Counted from the first letter of the stretch, positions 45,210 through 57,424 are shown. The stretch is DNA of 64,000 nt from Glandiceps talaboti (GCF_964340395.1 NC_135565.1:369001-433000), one strand, 5' to 3'. Notes: generated by a model not told the origin, from the letters alone. Program-made: numbers and translations.

Positions 45210-45775
45210 AATGGTAACAGATACCCACTACATGCAGGGCACACTTTGGTAATGGCAACAGATACCCATTACATGCAGGGCACACTTTGGTAATGGCAAC
45301 AGATACCCATTACATGCAGGGCACACTTTGGTAATGGCAACAGATACCCACTACATGCAGGGCACACTTTGTAATGGCAACAGATACCCACTACATGCAG
45401 GGCACACTGTGTAATGGCAACAGATACCCACTACATGCAGGGCACACTTTGGTAATGGCAACAGATACCCACTACATGCAGGGCACACTTTGTAATGGCA
45501 ACAGATACCCACTACATGCAGGGCACACTTTGGTAATGGCAACAGATACCCACTACATGCAGGGCACACTTTGGTAATGGCAACAGATACCCACTACATG
45601 CAGGGCACACTTTGTAATGGCAACAGATACCCACTACATGCAGGGCACACTTTGGTAATGGCAACAGATACCCACTACATGCAGGGCACACTTTGGTAAT
45701 GGCAACAGATACCCACTACATGCAGGGCACACTTTGGTAATGGCAACAGATACCCACTACATGTAGGGCACACTT
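45210..45775. repeat. 41-bp minisatellite, about 14 units
   Basis: TAATGGCAACAGATACCCAC with TACATGCAGGGCACACTTTG(G) repeats. Units vary by one base at the G/GG junction, so the frame is not held. Confidence 0.93.
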
Positions 45776-45929
45776 CAAGTTCAACTGAAGTCACTAATAC
45801 GTAATACGTAGGCTATAACCATGGCAATGGTTCAGCAAGAATTACGAGACACTCATTTCAGTTTCAAACTAAGACCAAAACCAGAACTTCAAAATCAGCA
45901 TGTACAATGTACAATGTACAAATCCAGAA

Positions 45930-45985
45930 CAGTTTTTAGCACAACTGAACTGATAAGGTTCAGTAGTGCTATAGGCATGGCAAAG

Positions 45986-46068
<83 letters not shown>

Positions 46069-46625
46069 GTGTGTGTGTGTATGTGTATGTGTGTAAACAA
46101 CTTAAAGTCAAAAACTGCTGGACCGATTGCCATGATATTTGGTGGGGCCATTACCTTGGGTGTCTAGTTGGGAAATTGTTCAAATCAAAATGATCGCATC
46201 ACAGGTGTGGGATTTGGGTCAAAAAATGTGATTTTTGGTCAAAAAACTTAAACTCAGAAACTACTAGGCAGATTGGTGCGAAATTTGGTGGGAACATTCT
46301 TTAGGGGGTGTAAAGTAAGATTTGTTCATGACATGATGATTCCATCAGTGATATGCAAATTAGGGCTGAAAATGTGTCTTTTTGGTTAAAAATCTATAAT
46401 TCCAAAACCATTGAGCAGATTGGGCTGAAATTTAATGGAAATGCATTTAGGGATGTATGGACGAAGATATGTTAAGCATACCATGATTCCATGAGTGATA
46501 TGGAATTAAGGTGTAAAAATGTGAATTTTGGTCAAAAACTTATATCTCAAAAAATACTAAGTGAATGAGTTTGAAACTTGGCGAGATGTTTCTAGAAGTG
46601 TTATTCTTTGTCTTTGCTTTTCCTC
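45930..46625 (+). repeat. family B repeat, left part, copy 8
   Basis: The head TTTTAGCACAACTGAACTGA, a (TCTG)n tract of ~80 bp (45988-46066) and the standard blocks to about 46600. It lacks the CATAGCAAC subunits. The following 46626-47126 holds no recognised feature. Confidence 0.8.
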
Positions 46626-47126
46626 AAAAATCTTCAACTCTGAATTACCCAGTAGATTGAGCTTAACTTTGTTGAGAATGTGTAGATTTGTCCTCATTAA
46701 TAGCTGACACAGTGAGAACAGTACATTGTTAATTAACTATAATGTTTACTTTACTATTTCCTCTGGTGGTAAAGCCTGTAGCATGGCCAGTTTGGTTTAT
46801 GACTGGATTATGTAATATATTGTAAGACAGCTGTTTCATCACCTACCCTGGCTTTTACAATATTAAGATAAGACAACCAAGAAAGATAAACCTGTTACAT
46901 TGGTATGACTTGGTTCCAAATTGATTTTAAAAAATAAAGAAGTACAAAACCTTGTAGACACATCCCTTTAAAGTTTGATTAGGATGTCGCTATACTTGTC
47001 TTGTACACTTCCAACATAGGATGGCTGGATTATGATGATGGAAATTAGGTATGAAAATTTTGTTTTGGTTACAACTTTAAATCTTCAAAAAATTATATAT
47101 CTATCATTGCCCTGAACATGAAGTTG

Positions 47127-47182
47127 TGCGGCAACGCAATATTTGCGCTATTTTTTTAAGCACAACTGAACTGTTAACAAAG

Positions 47183-47247
<65 letters not shown>

Positions 47248-47293
47248 GCCCGCCCGCCCGCCCGCCCGCGTGCGTGCGTGCGTGCGTGCGTGC

Positions 47294-47339
<46 letters not shown>

Positions 47340-47560
47340 ATGTGTAAACAACTTAAAGTAAAAAACCGCTGGACCGATTGTCATGATATTTGGTGGGTGT
47401 ATTACCTTGGGTGTCTAGTTCGGAAATTATTCAATGCAAAAAATGATCGTATCACCGGTGTGTGATTTGGGTCAAAAAATGTGATTTTTGGTCAAAAAAC
47501 TTAAACTCAAAAACCACAGGGCAGATCGGTCTGATATTTGGTGGGAACATTCATTCAATT
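47127..47560 (+). repeat. family B repeat, copy 9, with a foreign tail fragment
   Basis: A tail-like GTTGTGCGGCAACGCAATAT with a T-run (47124-47157) abuts a new head AAGCACAACTGAACTG (47159). A composite microsatellite follows (TCTG)n-(CCGC)n-(GTGC)n-(TG)n at 47180-47336, then the first B blocks. Confidence 0.75.
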
Positions 47561-47944
47561 AGTACATCCAGTAAGTATGGCTCAAAAAAATAATGTCTAT
47601 TAATAGACGCCTGTCATCTATATCATCAGACAAGCAGTCATTCGATCAAGCCGCACCTCAGTACCAGAAAGCATTACACGAAAGCGGATATAAATACAAA
47701 CTTGAATAAAAGCCCCCCCCCCCCCTCCCCGCAACTATAGGTAGGAAGAATAGGCCACGGAATAATATTTTATGGTATAACCCACCCTTCAGCAAGAGTG
47801 TCTCCACTAATATTGGTAAAAAATTCATCGCCCTGGTAGACAAGTGCTTTCCACAATGGAACAACCTCAGGAAAATCTTCAATCGTAACACAATTAAAAT
47901 TAGTGGGTGACCCTAAAACGAATGACAACCTGAATGACGGAAAA

Positions 47945-48663
47945 CGAATGACAGCATTTCTAGGTGGTAAACAGTGGAATGACACCCTTTTCTACATTCA
48001 GTTAGTTGAATGACACCCTCTGCACTGTAGAACCACTGGAATGACAGCCGCCACGCTATAAAATAAGTGGAATGACAGCATTTTTAATGCTTTGGAACTG
48101 GAATGACAGCATTTCTAGGTGGTAAACAGTGGAATGACACCCTTTTCTACATTCAGTTAGTTGAATGACACCCTCTGCACTGTAGAACCACTGGAATGAC
48201 AGCCGCCACTCTATAAAATAAGTGGAATGACAGCATTTTTAATGCTTTGGAACTGGAATGACAGCATTTCTAGGTGGTAAACAGTGGAATGACACCCTTT
48301 TCTATATTCAGTTAGTTGACTGACACCCTCTGCACTGTAGAACCACTGGAATGACAGCCGCCACTCTATAAAATAAGTGGAATGACAGCATTTTTAATGC
48401 TTTGGAACTGGAATGACAGCATTTCTAGGTGGTAAACAGTGGAATGACACCCTTTTCTATATTCAGTTAGTTGAATGACACCCTCTGCACTGTAAAACCA
48501 GTGGAATGACAGCCGTCACTCTATAAAATAAGTGGAATGACAGCATTTTCAATGCTTTAGAACTGGAATGACAGCATTTCTAGGTGGTAAACAGTGGAAT
48601 GACACCCTTTTCTACATTCAGTTAGTTGAATGACACCCTCTGCACTGTAGAACCACTGGAATG
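47945..48663. repeat. 155-bp compound tandem repeat, about 4.6 units
   Basis: GACAGCATTTCTAGGTGG occurs at 47950, 48105, 48260, 48415 and 48570, exactly 155 bp apart. Each unit contains five spaced (T/G)GAATGACA(C/G) submotifs, so the repeat is built from a smaller one. 47561-47945 upstream holds a poly-C run (47708-47721) and nothing else recognised. Confidence 0.93.
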
Positions 48664-49017
48664 ATGTTAATGCTGGAGTGTATTGCTCTACGCTTGAGGA
48701 ATCTGATCAATATTCAACGTCGGGTTCTGGCGAAAACGGGTTTTGAAGTTGACCTTCTGGTTCGACCATAATGGCTTTGCATGTAAAGATACACTGACGA
48801 ATGCGTTTGTGTTCCCGAAGTGACGTCATAAAGTTCCAAATCCTGTCCTATCCATATGCAAATGAGAGGTACTTACCTGAAGGTGCTCTGTGGCTGAGCC
48901 AAGAGTGCCTCATTTTTCGCGCAATTTCTCGTGTTAGAATTATATTGTACTATTACAAACCCGATTTCCTTTATTTTTATGGCAAAATAAACATAATTAC
49001 GAAAAAAAGTATGTACC
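48664..49017. other. intergenic sequence, no gene recognised
   Basis: Contains GTGACGTCATAAAG near 48820. A non-coding 5' exon of SCYL2 somewhere in 48-57 kb is possible but not visible. Confidence 0.5.
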
Positions 49018-49025
49018 TTTGCATG

Positions 49026-50555
49026 TAGACTGTCGACAGTCGCTCGCGCCTTTTTTGCCCAAGGTTTTATCTAAACTCCGATCCCGCGCAACACTAGTCT
49101 AATCGCAAATTGAGGGCCGAAGGCCCGAGGTCGAGGGCCGAAGGCCCGAGCGACTGTTGTCCCTTGCCGCATCTCCCTTGCTATTACTTATTCATGATGT
49201 GACGTCATTTAATGGGGCGGTACTCTATCGTATAATTTGCATACAGTTCAATGTAAGGTTACTCAACGTGCAACACACGTAAACTGCAGCGCAAATTTGA
49301 CCTCGTAAATGCATTTTGATGGTCATAATCAAGTACTTTTTCCTTTCCTATCTTTCTTTGTTAAAGCTTGAAACCGCGCATTTTTATAACATTCGAAAAT
49401 GACGTCGTTGACAAACTCGAGCCCGATACATTGTCATGCCTTGTTTAGCATGCAGCTAGCTGTTACAGTGGTACTGGAGCGAGAGAGTGCTACGGAAGTC
49501 GACTTATTGTACCAACTCCGACCGACACTCCAGTCAAGCAACATATGTTTTGGACACCTTTTTTACCTTCCCTCGACTGCAGCTAGCATATTATATAGTA
49601 ATAATATTCATGTATAAAATGTTTGATAGTGAGGCGCAGATAATGTGCAAATGGTAGACGTTCTACCTGAAACAGAAAAGTGCCTCCATATTTACCACGG
49701 CACGGAGATCGTGCTCCGATCCGACACGTCTTCAACTAGTGCCTCCACAGAGTACTGAGTCTATATATACCTAACGCTATTGTACCCCATTATTTCAGAT
49801 ACCGATTGAGGAGTCAATTTACGTAATCTTTATCACGATGCTATATGATATGACAGTTTGTTGTGTCTTTTCCTTGATGTTTTCTTTTTATGTGATTTTT
49901 GTTGTTGATGTGGGGGGGGGGGGGGTAAACCTTTGGGTCGGCCGCTAGGTTGTTACCACTTCCCTATTGTTTAGCAAAATTACCACAAATAAAAGGGCCT
50001 TCGCCGTTTATATACGGGATTATATTAGAGCTATCATTGTATCAATGAGGATACTACTGGGACAATTGCAGACTAGATGTTGTTAGCTGTATCGCGAGAA
50101 CGATCGGAGCATGGAAGTATAACCCACAGGCTACCCACAGGCCTGCGACTTCATAGCCCGGGCTTCATAGGCTATGGACTTGTCACTTCCTGTCAGTACA
50201 CTAACGAAAACATCTTTCCCAGAGACATAGGTATCTATAATTCTTCTCTGAAAGTCTTTCAAGTGCGAGTATCAAAGTTTTTCCAATGCGTCTCGATGTG
50301 TTGACTCGCTTGGTGACTACGCCATGTTCATTTTGATTGACAAGCTTTGTGAACTATGACCTAAATGTCAATAGTCTACAAACTGAATGTTCCTATTGTT
50401 ATCGCATGAGGGCGCGGCAAGGGACAACAGTCGCTTGGGCCTTCGCAATACGGCCCTCGATATCAGTTTGCGATTATACTATTACTAGTGTTGCGCCGGA
50501 CCGGAGTTTAGATAAAACGTAGGGAAAAAGGCGCGAGCGACTGTCGACAGTCTAC
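49026..50555. mobile_element. 1530-bp DNA transposon with 8-bp target duplication
   Basis: The left end TAGACTGTCGACAGTCGCTC and its exact inverse at the right are flanked by a perfect TTTGCATG duplication (49018-49025 and 50556-50563). Similarity between the arms continues with gaps for ~140 nt (CCGAAGGCCC-rich; TTTATCTAAACTCCG against CGGAGTTTAGATAAA). Eight-base duplications occur in hAT and P superfamilies; the tip does not let me choose. The interior (49160-50400) has no transposase frame and includes a G-run at 49912-49925. Confidence 0.88.
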
Positions 50556-51019
50556 TTTGCATGTACACTTTAAGGATAAAGAAATTGATTACGACATCAC
50601 GTGGAAAATTATCGCGCGCGACCGTACAGCAGCTCCAGTCAGAGATGTAATCTCTGCATAACTGAAAAGTACGTTATAATTTGTCAACCTCATCGCTGCA
50701 CTCTAAACAAACGGAATGAACTTGTGTCGTCGTGTAGGCATAGACATAAATCATTTTTGCAGAACAATTAACTATGCAAATACGCTATGTTACTAGGTAG
50801 ATATTCCCTGTTAGGAACATTAGAATAATAGATTTTAACGGTAAGGAAACGCAGATACTATATTCCATTCTACCCTTGATGAGTGAGGAATACACACCTC
50901 ACGAAACAGTTCTGTAGGGTCAATAGCATGTAATTTTGTTTATATTTTCAAAACCTGTATATAATTCGCTCTACTAATTGTATTGAGCACTTTTATGTGG
51001 TTTTATCTACATCCAGTCA

Positions 51020-51341
<322 letters not shown>

Positions 51342-51571
51342 TCATTTGTCATTATTTTTTTGTAACTTATATTTGTTTTAGTTGATTTTACACAAATAAT
51401 TGTCGTTTTGAACGACCCGCAAATCGACTTGCAGTTCAGCCTGTCGGCCCGCAAAATAATGATACTGTATGTGATATGCACTTCTGCATGCACTTGTGAC
51501 TGAGTGGTTTAAAAGAGCGCCTTCAACGCAATATGAGCATGAAATTATCGAAAGCGTTCCCGGTTATCTCC

Positions 51572-51690
51572 TAGTCTCAGTTACCCAGACTCTCGTCTCT
51601 GGGTGTGCTGCCATGAGACCTCTCCAACGTCTGGGACGTCTCGTAGCATGCAGCGCCCCCATAGACGAGAGTCTGGGTAACCGAGACTAG
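51572..51690. mobile_element. 119-bp MITE with perfect 8-bp target duplication
   Basis: TAGTCTCAGTTACCCAGACT and its inverse (AGTCTGGGTAACCGAGACTA) form the ends. TTATCTCC flanks both sides (51564-51571, 51691-51698). The duplication length suits a hAT- or P-derived MITE. Confidence 0.88.
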
Positions 51691-51698
51691 TTATCTCC

Positions 51699-52535
51699 CA
51701 GTTCTCAACCTATCAAATATGATCAATATCTTCACCCAGTTTCTCCTGGAATCTCCCACTTACTTCAATAGCAGACTGACTGAAAGCCTATTATATCCAG
51801 TTGAGGATGGTACCAGCCAGATCTTTTCACGACAAAGTGCTACCGTTAGGAATATTGTGTGACCTTTGAACTCAAACTGTAACGTAATTTGCACTTTGAC
51901 CTATAAATATGGACGTGGTATTTTGATTGACGATTTATCAGAATAATTGTACTAACAAAAACCGGGAAAATCGAGGAGAAGAGAACTGAAAACAAGTAGG
52001 TCTTGTTAATCGTGTATTTTATTTACGCGATGGCGTTGTAATCTTTATAAACTCATACATGTATTGTTGTAGTATCTGTAATCACGCAACATCTATCTAC
52101 GCTAAAATAAATACATGTAGTAGTACTAGTAGTACTACTAGTCCTACTTGCATACGGAGTATAGTAATCCGGGACTCGATTCCTAGAGTCAAGTCAGCAA
52201 TATAGACTCGTGCACCGCCTGTAAGCTGGGCTATAGTACTACACACTCGGCGCTAGCGTGACACTGTAGTATGTACTTGTAAATGTGCCACGTTTGATTG
52301 CTGTAACCATCCAATGAATCACGATTTACAATTTATATTGTGAAATGTCCGCCCTCATTATTGTTTTCTTTAAAAGATCAATCCGTCTGAAATTTAAAGC
52401 TAAATTTGGTTGCTCATTCATAAAAAATGAGTAAGTAAATGTTATACTGAGTGATAGCCAAGATGTAGATATATTTTGAAAATTATTGTGACAGGTATAC
52501 ATGATTGTACATGATGTATGAAATCATTCAGGTTT
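51699..52535. other. intergenic sequence, no gene recognised
   Basis: A short ACTAGTAGTACTACTAGT palindrome near 52125-52142 is the only notable item. Confidence 0.55.
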
Positions 52536-52915
52536 ATGGGTTTTCATTCACACATGTTGAACTTACAGAAGGGTTAAGACATGGAAGTATGTCACGTTTA
52601 TGAGTTTTCATTCACACATGTTGAACTTACAGAAGGGTTAAGACATGGAAGTATGTCACGTTTATGAGTTTTCATTCACACATGTTGAACTTACAGAAGG
52701 GTTAAGACATGGAAGTATGTCACGTTTATGAGTTTTCATTCACACATGTTGAACTTACAGAAGGGTTAAGACATGGAAGTATGTCACGTTTATGAGTTTT
52801 CATTCACACATGTTGAACTTACAGAAGGGTTAAGACATGGAAGTATGTCACGTTTATGAGTTTTCATTCACACATGTTGAACTTGCAGAAGGGTTAAGAC
52901 ATGGAAGTATGTCGG
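52536..52915. repeat. 64-bp minisatellite, 6 near-identical units
   Basis: TTTTCATTCACACATGTTGA, ACTTACAGAAGGGTTAAGAC and ATGGAAGTATGTCACGTTTA recur with exact 64-bp spacing and almost no substitutions, so the expansion is recent. Confidence 0.95.
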
Positions 52916-53348
52916 TGATACTTACACCTTTACAGTTCTTGGTTAAGTCATAGACAGTGGAGGGGACTGACTATGGTCGATTTTATGATTTAAAGCCTTA
53001 TCACTCCACCTAAGAATATTGCCTATTGTTATAAGGTTGGAATGGGAGCATTATTTTGGCTATCCCTAGCTCTGGATGTATATGCTATGAGGTTCGACAC
53101 ATCTACCCTCTCTGCTATGGTTCCTTCCCTTTATAAATAGTGAGACTGCGAACAAATTTCATTTGCAAGGATTTTGGGATTAAAACCAACCCATACCCTT
53201 GCTAATGACAATAAAAAAATACTAACAACTTTAGATCATTAAATGCGACCTATCTCGTCTATTTGTCATTTCTTGTTGTAATATTCACTCGAGCCGCAAA
53301 ATGTGCAACATGACAGCAGTTTAAACGTGCACCATGACAGCAGCTTAA

Positions 53349-55766
53349 AGGTGATTCAAAATGCTCACATTCACTATCGCTAATTTGCTAGACTACATGT
53401 TTGTGAAATGCATTCTGGCTTTAAAACTTTTCAAAAGTGTCTGCAAACACCTTAAAATGACCTTTTTTCAGTCACTTCCCTTCGGATTTACTTCAAGAGT
53501 TTTCGGGTATTTCCGGTCCCACCTAGACCACGGGATTTTATGACGTCATAAGGAGACATGGATAGCACGTAGCCTATGACGAGCGTATTCAACAGGTGAA
53601 TAAAACTCAACAGCCTTGTGAAAAAATACATTGCTGGTGGTTGTAATAGACATCAGTAAACAAAAACTACACTCTACATGTCTTATTAACCAACATTTAC
53701 CGATATTTACTCACACTTTCTCACTAATTGGCAGTGTCTGTGGGTATAAATGCTAAAATATTATCTCCCCATATTATGGCAAAATAAATCAAAATGGCTA
53801 GACTAGATATATATAAACACTTGTAATGTCGCGTGTTTCACATTCATTGACTTTTATTTATCTGATTTTTTATTATTTGCCGACAAGAAGCGTTACGATA
53901 CCGTCGTGACGCTTGACGGCATCCCTGGGCCAAGGACGGCATATTTTAGCCCAATCGTACTCGCGTCGCCTTTTGAACAGTGCATTTAACAACAAAGTAA
54001 ACATATTTCATCTCGAATAAATATACTAGCTATTAGAATACCAATGGGAAACTTCAAGAAGGCATATCGGGACATGTGCCACAATATAGTTGTTGGTCCC
54101 ATAATACACTAATTGATTCGATTTGCTCCCAGCATATGGAAGTACGCTCTGAGTCATTGCATCATGTAAATGGAACTGTGACCGACCTAATTTTGTTGTC
54201 CATATATAAAATGAGACTGACCTGTAAATTTTTCACAGTTTTCGTTGTGGTCTTGTATTGTCACATGTTTGGCTTGTGAACACATGTTTACATCTATTAT
54301 TGTCTAGGGCGTAATACTCTAGTCCGAGTCTGAAACCCATATAAAACCTAAGAAACTCGCATTCGGATCGGACAGAACAGAAGTAGGTCTCATCGACTTG
54401 TTGGGGACTCGAATTATTGCTTGTTTTTATCACGGTATACAGGTGGTTATTATTTATCAGTAGAGGGGTAATGTTGTCAAGTTTTGTGCACTCACCGCGG
54501 CCGCGGCAGTAAGCTTATACTAGGATAGTTCCGCCGATCAAAGCTGAAGCAGTGTATGTACAATGTACATATGGAATCGGGAGAGCACAGCGCACATTTG
54601 TGTCGAGTTAAATTTATCCACGTGTTGATGTAATCCATATTTATCAATCAGATATATTGTAAAATTCTTCAAGTCGTACAGAAATAACGTCTCTAACTTC
54701 AAAACAAACCCTGAGAAACTGGACCGGACGTGGCTAGCCAAGTATCTAGTTGCAGGCTTTATTTCATGGCCATGTGCTGGGGTCACGACCTTGATTGCCG
54801 ACGTCAATATTGTCTAATCATATTTAATATCATGAACACATCGCGATATTTGATTTGTTGGTTTCCTAAACTCTATACTTCGAATACCATGATTCGTTAC
54901 AGAACTCTTCTAATGAATATTAAATAGGCCGCTTGTTGCATTAAATTAAGTGATATCGCAACAAGGGAAACCATACAAGTTTTCTTCCAGACGAGTTGCT
55001 AAAGTCATGTAAATGACAACACTAAACTCACGAAATTTCCTCAATTCTTTACAATTTTATTGCTGATAATATGGCAATCTAATAGCTAGTATATTTATTC
55101 AAGATAAATATGTTTACTTTGTTGCTAAATGCGCCGTTCAAAAGGCGACATCAGTGAGTATAGTCGAGTATAGTGGGCTATAATATGCTGTCGACGCCAT
55201 GCCTGTCGAAGATATTGTAATGCTTCTCCTCGGCAAATAATAAAAAAAATCAGATAAATAAATTGAAACACGCGAGCGACATTACAAGTGTTTATGTATA
55301 TCTACACTGTAGTCTAGCCGTTTTGATTTATTTTGCCATAATATGGGGAGATAATATTTTAGCATTTTTACCCACAGACACTGCCAATTAGTCAGAAAAT
55401 GTGAGTAAATATCGGTAAATGTTGGTTAATAAGACATGTAGAGTGCAGTTTTTGTTTACTGATGTCTATTACAACCACCAGCAATGTATTTTTTCACAAG
55501 GCTGTTGAGTTTTATTCACCTGTTGACTACGCTCGTCATAGGCTACATGCTATCCATGTCTCCTTATGACGTCATAAAATCCCGTGGTCTAGGTGGGACC
55601 GGAAATACCCGAAAACTCTCGAAGTAAATCCGAAGGGAAGTGACTGAAAAAAGGTCATTTTAAGGTGTTTGCAGACGCTTTTGAAAAGTTTTAAAACCAG
55701 AATGCATTTCACAAACATGTCGTCTAGTAAATTAGCGATAGTGAATCTGAGCATTTTGAATCACCT
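53349..55766. mobile_element. 2418-bp transposon with ~690-bp inverted arms, inserted at TTAA
   Basis: AGGTGATTCAAAATGCTCAC at the left matches inversely GAGCATTTTGAATCACCT at the right. Arm similarity extends over about 53349-54036 and 55078-55766. TTAA lies on both sides (53345-53348, 55767-55770). TTAA targeting fits piggyBac or Kolobok. The same ~60-codon frame appears in both arms (MLTFTIANLL... / MLRFTIANLL...), simply because they are inverted copies. The 1-kb centre has no transposase. The flanking host repeat gives an empty-site comparison (55850-55875). Confidence 0.88.
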
Positions 55767-55770
55767 TTAA

Positions 55771-55945
55771 ACGTGTAAAAGTCTGTGTGTGTGTGCAATA
55801 TTGAGCTCATCTGTTTGCATGACTTACTGTTTCCGATTGCAGCTCTAGCACCATGACAGCAGTTTAAACGTGTAAAAGTTTGTGTGTGCAATATTGAGCT
55901 CATTTGTTTGCATGATTTACTGTTTCTGTTTTGCAGCTCTAGCAA
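55771..55945. repeat. ~90-bp tandem duplication flanking the TTAA insertion
   Basis: ACGTGTAAAAGT(C/T)TGTGTGTG and AATATTGAGCTCAT(C/T)TGTTTGC occur twice. The second unit follows CACCATGACAGCAGTTTAA. That string also lies, interrupted, at the left of the transposon (53326-53348). Confidence 0.8.
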
Positions 55946-56182
55946 AAGTAAGGCAAGAATTGACAATACACAAGACATAGGTTGAATTTAGTGATTTAAG
56001 TTAATTTCTGTATTTTACATACTTATTAGCATGGGTATGTGTGGTTTTTTATTCTGAAAATCCATGAGAATGAAATCTCACTATTTATAATAGGGAAGAA
56101 CCTCAGCGGAGGGGAAGAAGTGTTGAACCTCGTAGCATATACATCCAGAGAGCTAGGCTATCCCCTACAAGTATTATGACAT

Positions 56183-56318
56183 TTTATTATATACATAGAC
56201 CCTCATATTCCCAGGGTTTACGTTACTTCAAAGTATGGTAATATCACATGTATGGCTTTCATACTACTATACTTTGACATCACATCCTGGGAATATGAGG
56301 GTCTATGTACATAATAAT
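56183..56318. mobile_element. foldback element, ~33-nt arms
   Basis: ACATAGACCCTCATATTCCC (from about 56194) and GGGAATATGAGGGTCTATGT (to about 56309) are perfect inverses. An inner TCAAAGTAT/ATACTTTGA pair is also present. It is a probable MITE; the duplication is not clear. Confidence 0.65.
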
Positions 56319-56319
56319 T

Positions 56320-56480
56320 ATATATAATCTCCCAGTATTTCTCATTCGTGCTACGTCATCTCAGACACATGATTCCCCTATGTCTGTATCCCTCCGAGCC
56401 GATGATAGGGCCGACATGAGGGGAATCATTCATCCTCGATGACGTAGCACTCATTCGGAATAACGGGAGATTATATATAA
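56320..56480. mobile_element. foldback element with GACGTAGCAC arms
   Basis: TATATAATCTCCC...CATTCGTGCTACGTCATC is mirrored by GATGACGTAGCACTCATTCG...GGGAGATTATATA. The inner GATTCCCCT/AGGGGAATC pair continues the stem. Arms are ~60 nt. It sits directly beside the previous foldback. Confidence 0.75.
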
Positions 56481-56657
56481 ATATTGCATGGGTAACAAAT
56501 ATGGATTGGCATGTTGATAATCATTTTTTTGGAATATCACAAATTTTACAGTTGTGCCATTGGCACTATTTTTTCCATTTGAAATCTTCAAATTTGACAT
56601 AACCTTCTGTAAAGGTGAAAAAGGGTAGACAATGGTTGTGCAATTAAAACTTTGTTT

Positions 56658-57003
56658 AAAAGTGGCCATATGGATAAGGATTGGGTATTTGATTTGGATT
56701 TTTAATTTATACAAGAATTTCATTATGGCTTCCTACTTGAAAAATCAATGTGAAACAACATAGACCAGGTCTGTGTTTGTAAGCCAGTACTATGCAAAAG
56801 ATTAACAAATGTGTATTGTACAATTATAACAAACTTTTTAAACATTAAGTAATCTTAGTCTTATGCTATGTATTGCGTAACAAACACAGACTTGGTCTAT
56901 TTGTTTCACACTGATTTTTCAAGTAGGAAGCCATGATAAAACTGTTTTATGAATAAAAAATCCAAATTAAATACCCAATCCTTATCCATATGGCCACTTT
57001 AAT
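56658..57003. mobile_element. ~345-bp foldback MITE
   Basis: AAAGTGGCCATATGGATAAG and its inverse CTTATCCATATGGCCACTTT form the ends. The stem runs ~125 nt and includes TTCAAGTAGGAAGCCATGAT at 56918-56937, against ATTATGGCTTCCTACTTGAA at about 56723-56742. TAA on both sides is a possible target duplication. Confidence 0.78.
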
Positions 57004-57039
57004 ATTGTAGAAAAAGTTTCTTCTAGTAGCCACTCTAAC

Positions 57040-57065
57040 CCCCCCCCCCCCCCCCCCCCCCCCCC
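57040..57065. repeat. poly-C tract
   Basis: A run of about 26 C lies ~190 bp before the SCYL2 coding exon. Confidence 0.95.
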
Positions 57066-57257
57066 ATGTAGAATTTATTTTGAGAGGCCTAAATCTTAAT
57101 AACTTGAATGTGATCTCAAGAGAATAGATGTGAGGGGTAGATGTAATAATATAACAGGAGGTGTGAAATTTTAGGAATTTTAACTAAATGAAGTGATAAA
57201 TGATGTAAATAAATTGCTTGTTTTTTTTTGTGTTCATGTTACTCTTCAGATGTCAAT

Positions 57258-57419
57258 ATGGATATGTTAAATCGTATCAAAAGTACGGTACAGAGCACTG
57301 TTGGTCAATTAATAGGAAATCCGTTGTCACGGGAATTTGATATTCAAAGTCAACATGGCAGTGCTGGTGGTGGGTATTTGTGGAAGGTATATGACGGAGT
57401 CAAGAAATCTACAAAACAA
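57258..57419 (+). CDS. SCYL2: SCYL2 first coding exon
   Basis: The acceptor CTTCAG ends at 57249. After an 8-nt 5' UTR remainder the ATG at 57258 begins MDMLNRIKSTVQSTVGQLIG, then NPLSREFDIQ and ends DGVKKSTKQ before GTAAGA (57420). SCYL2 proteins share this opening: a short amphipathic start, GNP(V/L)(T/S)REFD, then the glycine-rich pseudokinase N-lobe and KKSTKQ. SCYL2 (CVAK104) is a catalytically weak or dead SCY1-like kinase that binds clathrin and AP2 on trans-Golgi and endosomal membranes. An upstream in-frame ATG at 57228 lies before the acceptor and is ignored. Confidence 0.92.
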
Positions 57420-57424
57420 GTAAG

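Noticed and set aside
45985-47384. Cys/Val/Leu- and Thr/Asp/Arg-rich frames
   Set aside because: Translations of TCTG and TG microsatellites in family B heads.
53361-55754. The same ~60-codon frame in both arms of the TTAA element
   Set aside because: It is present twice only because the arms are inverted copies, and it has no family resemblance.
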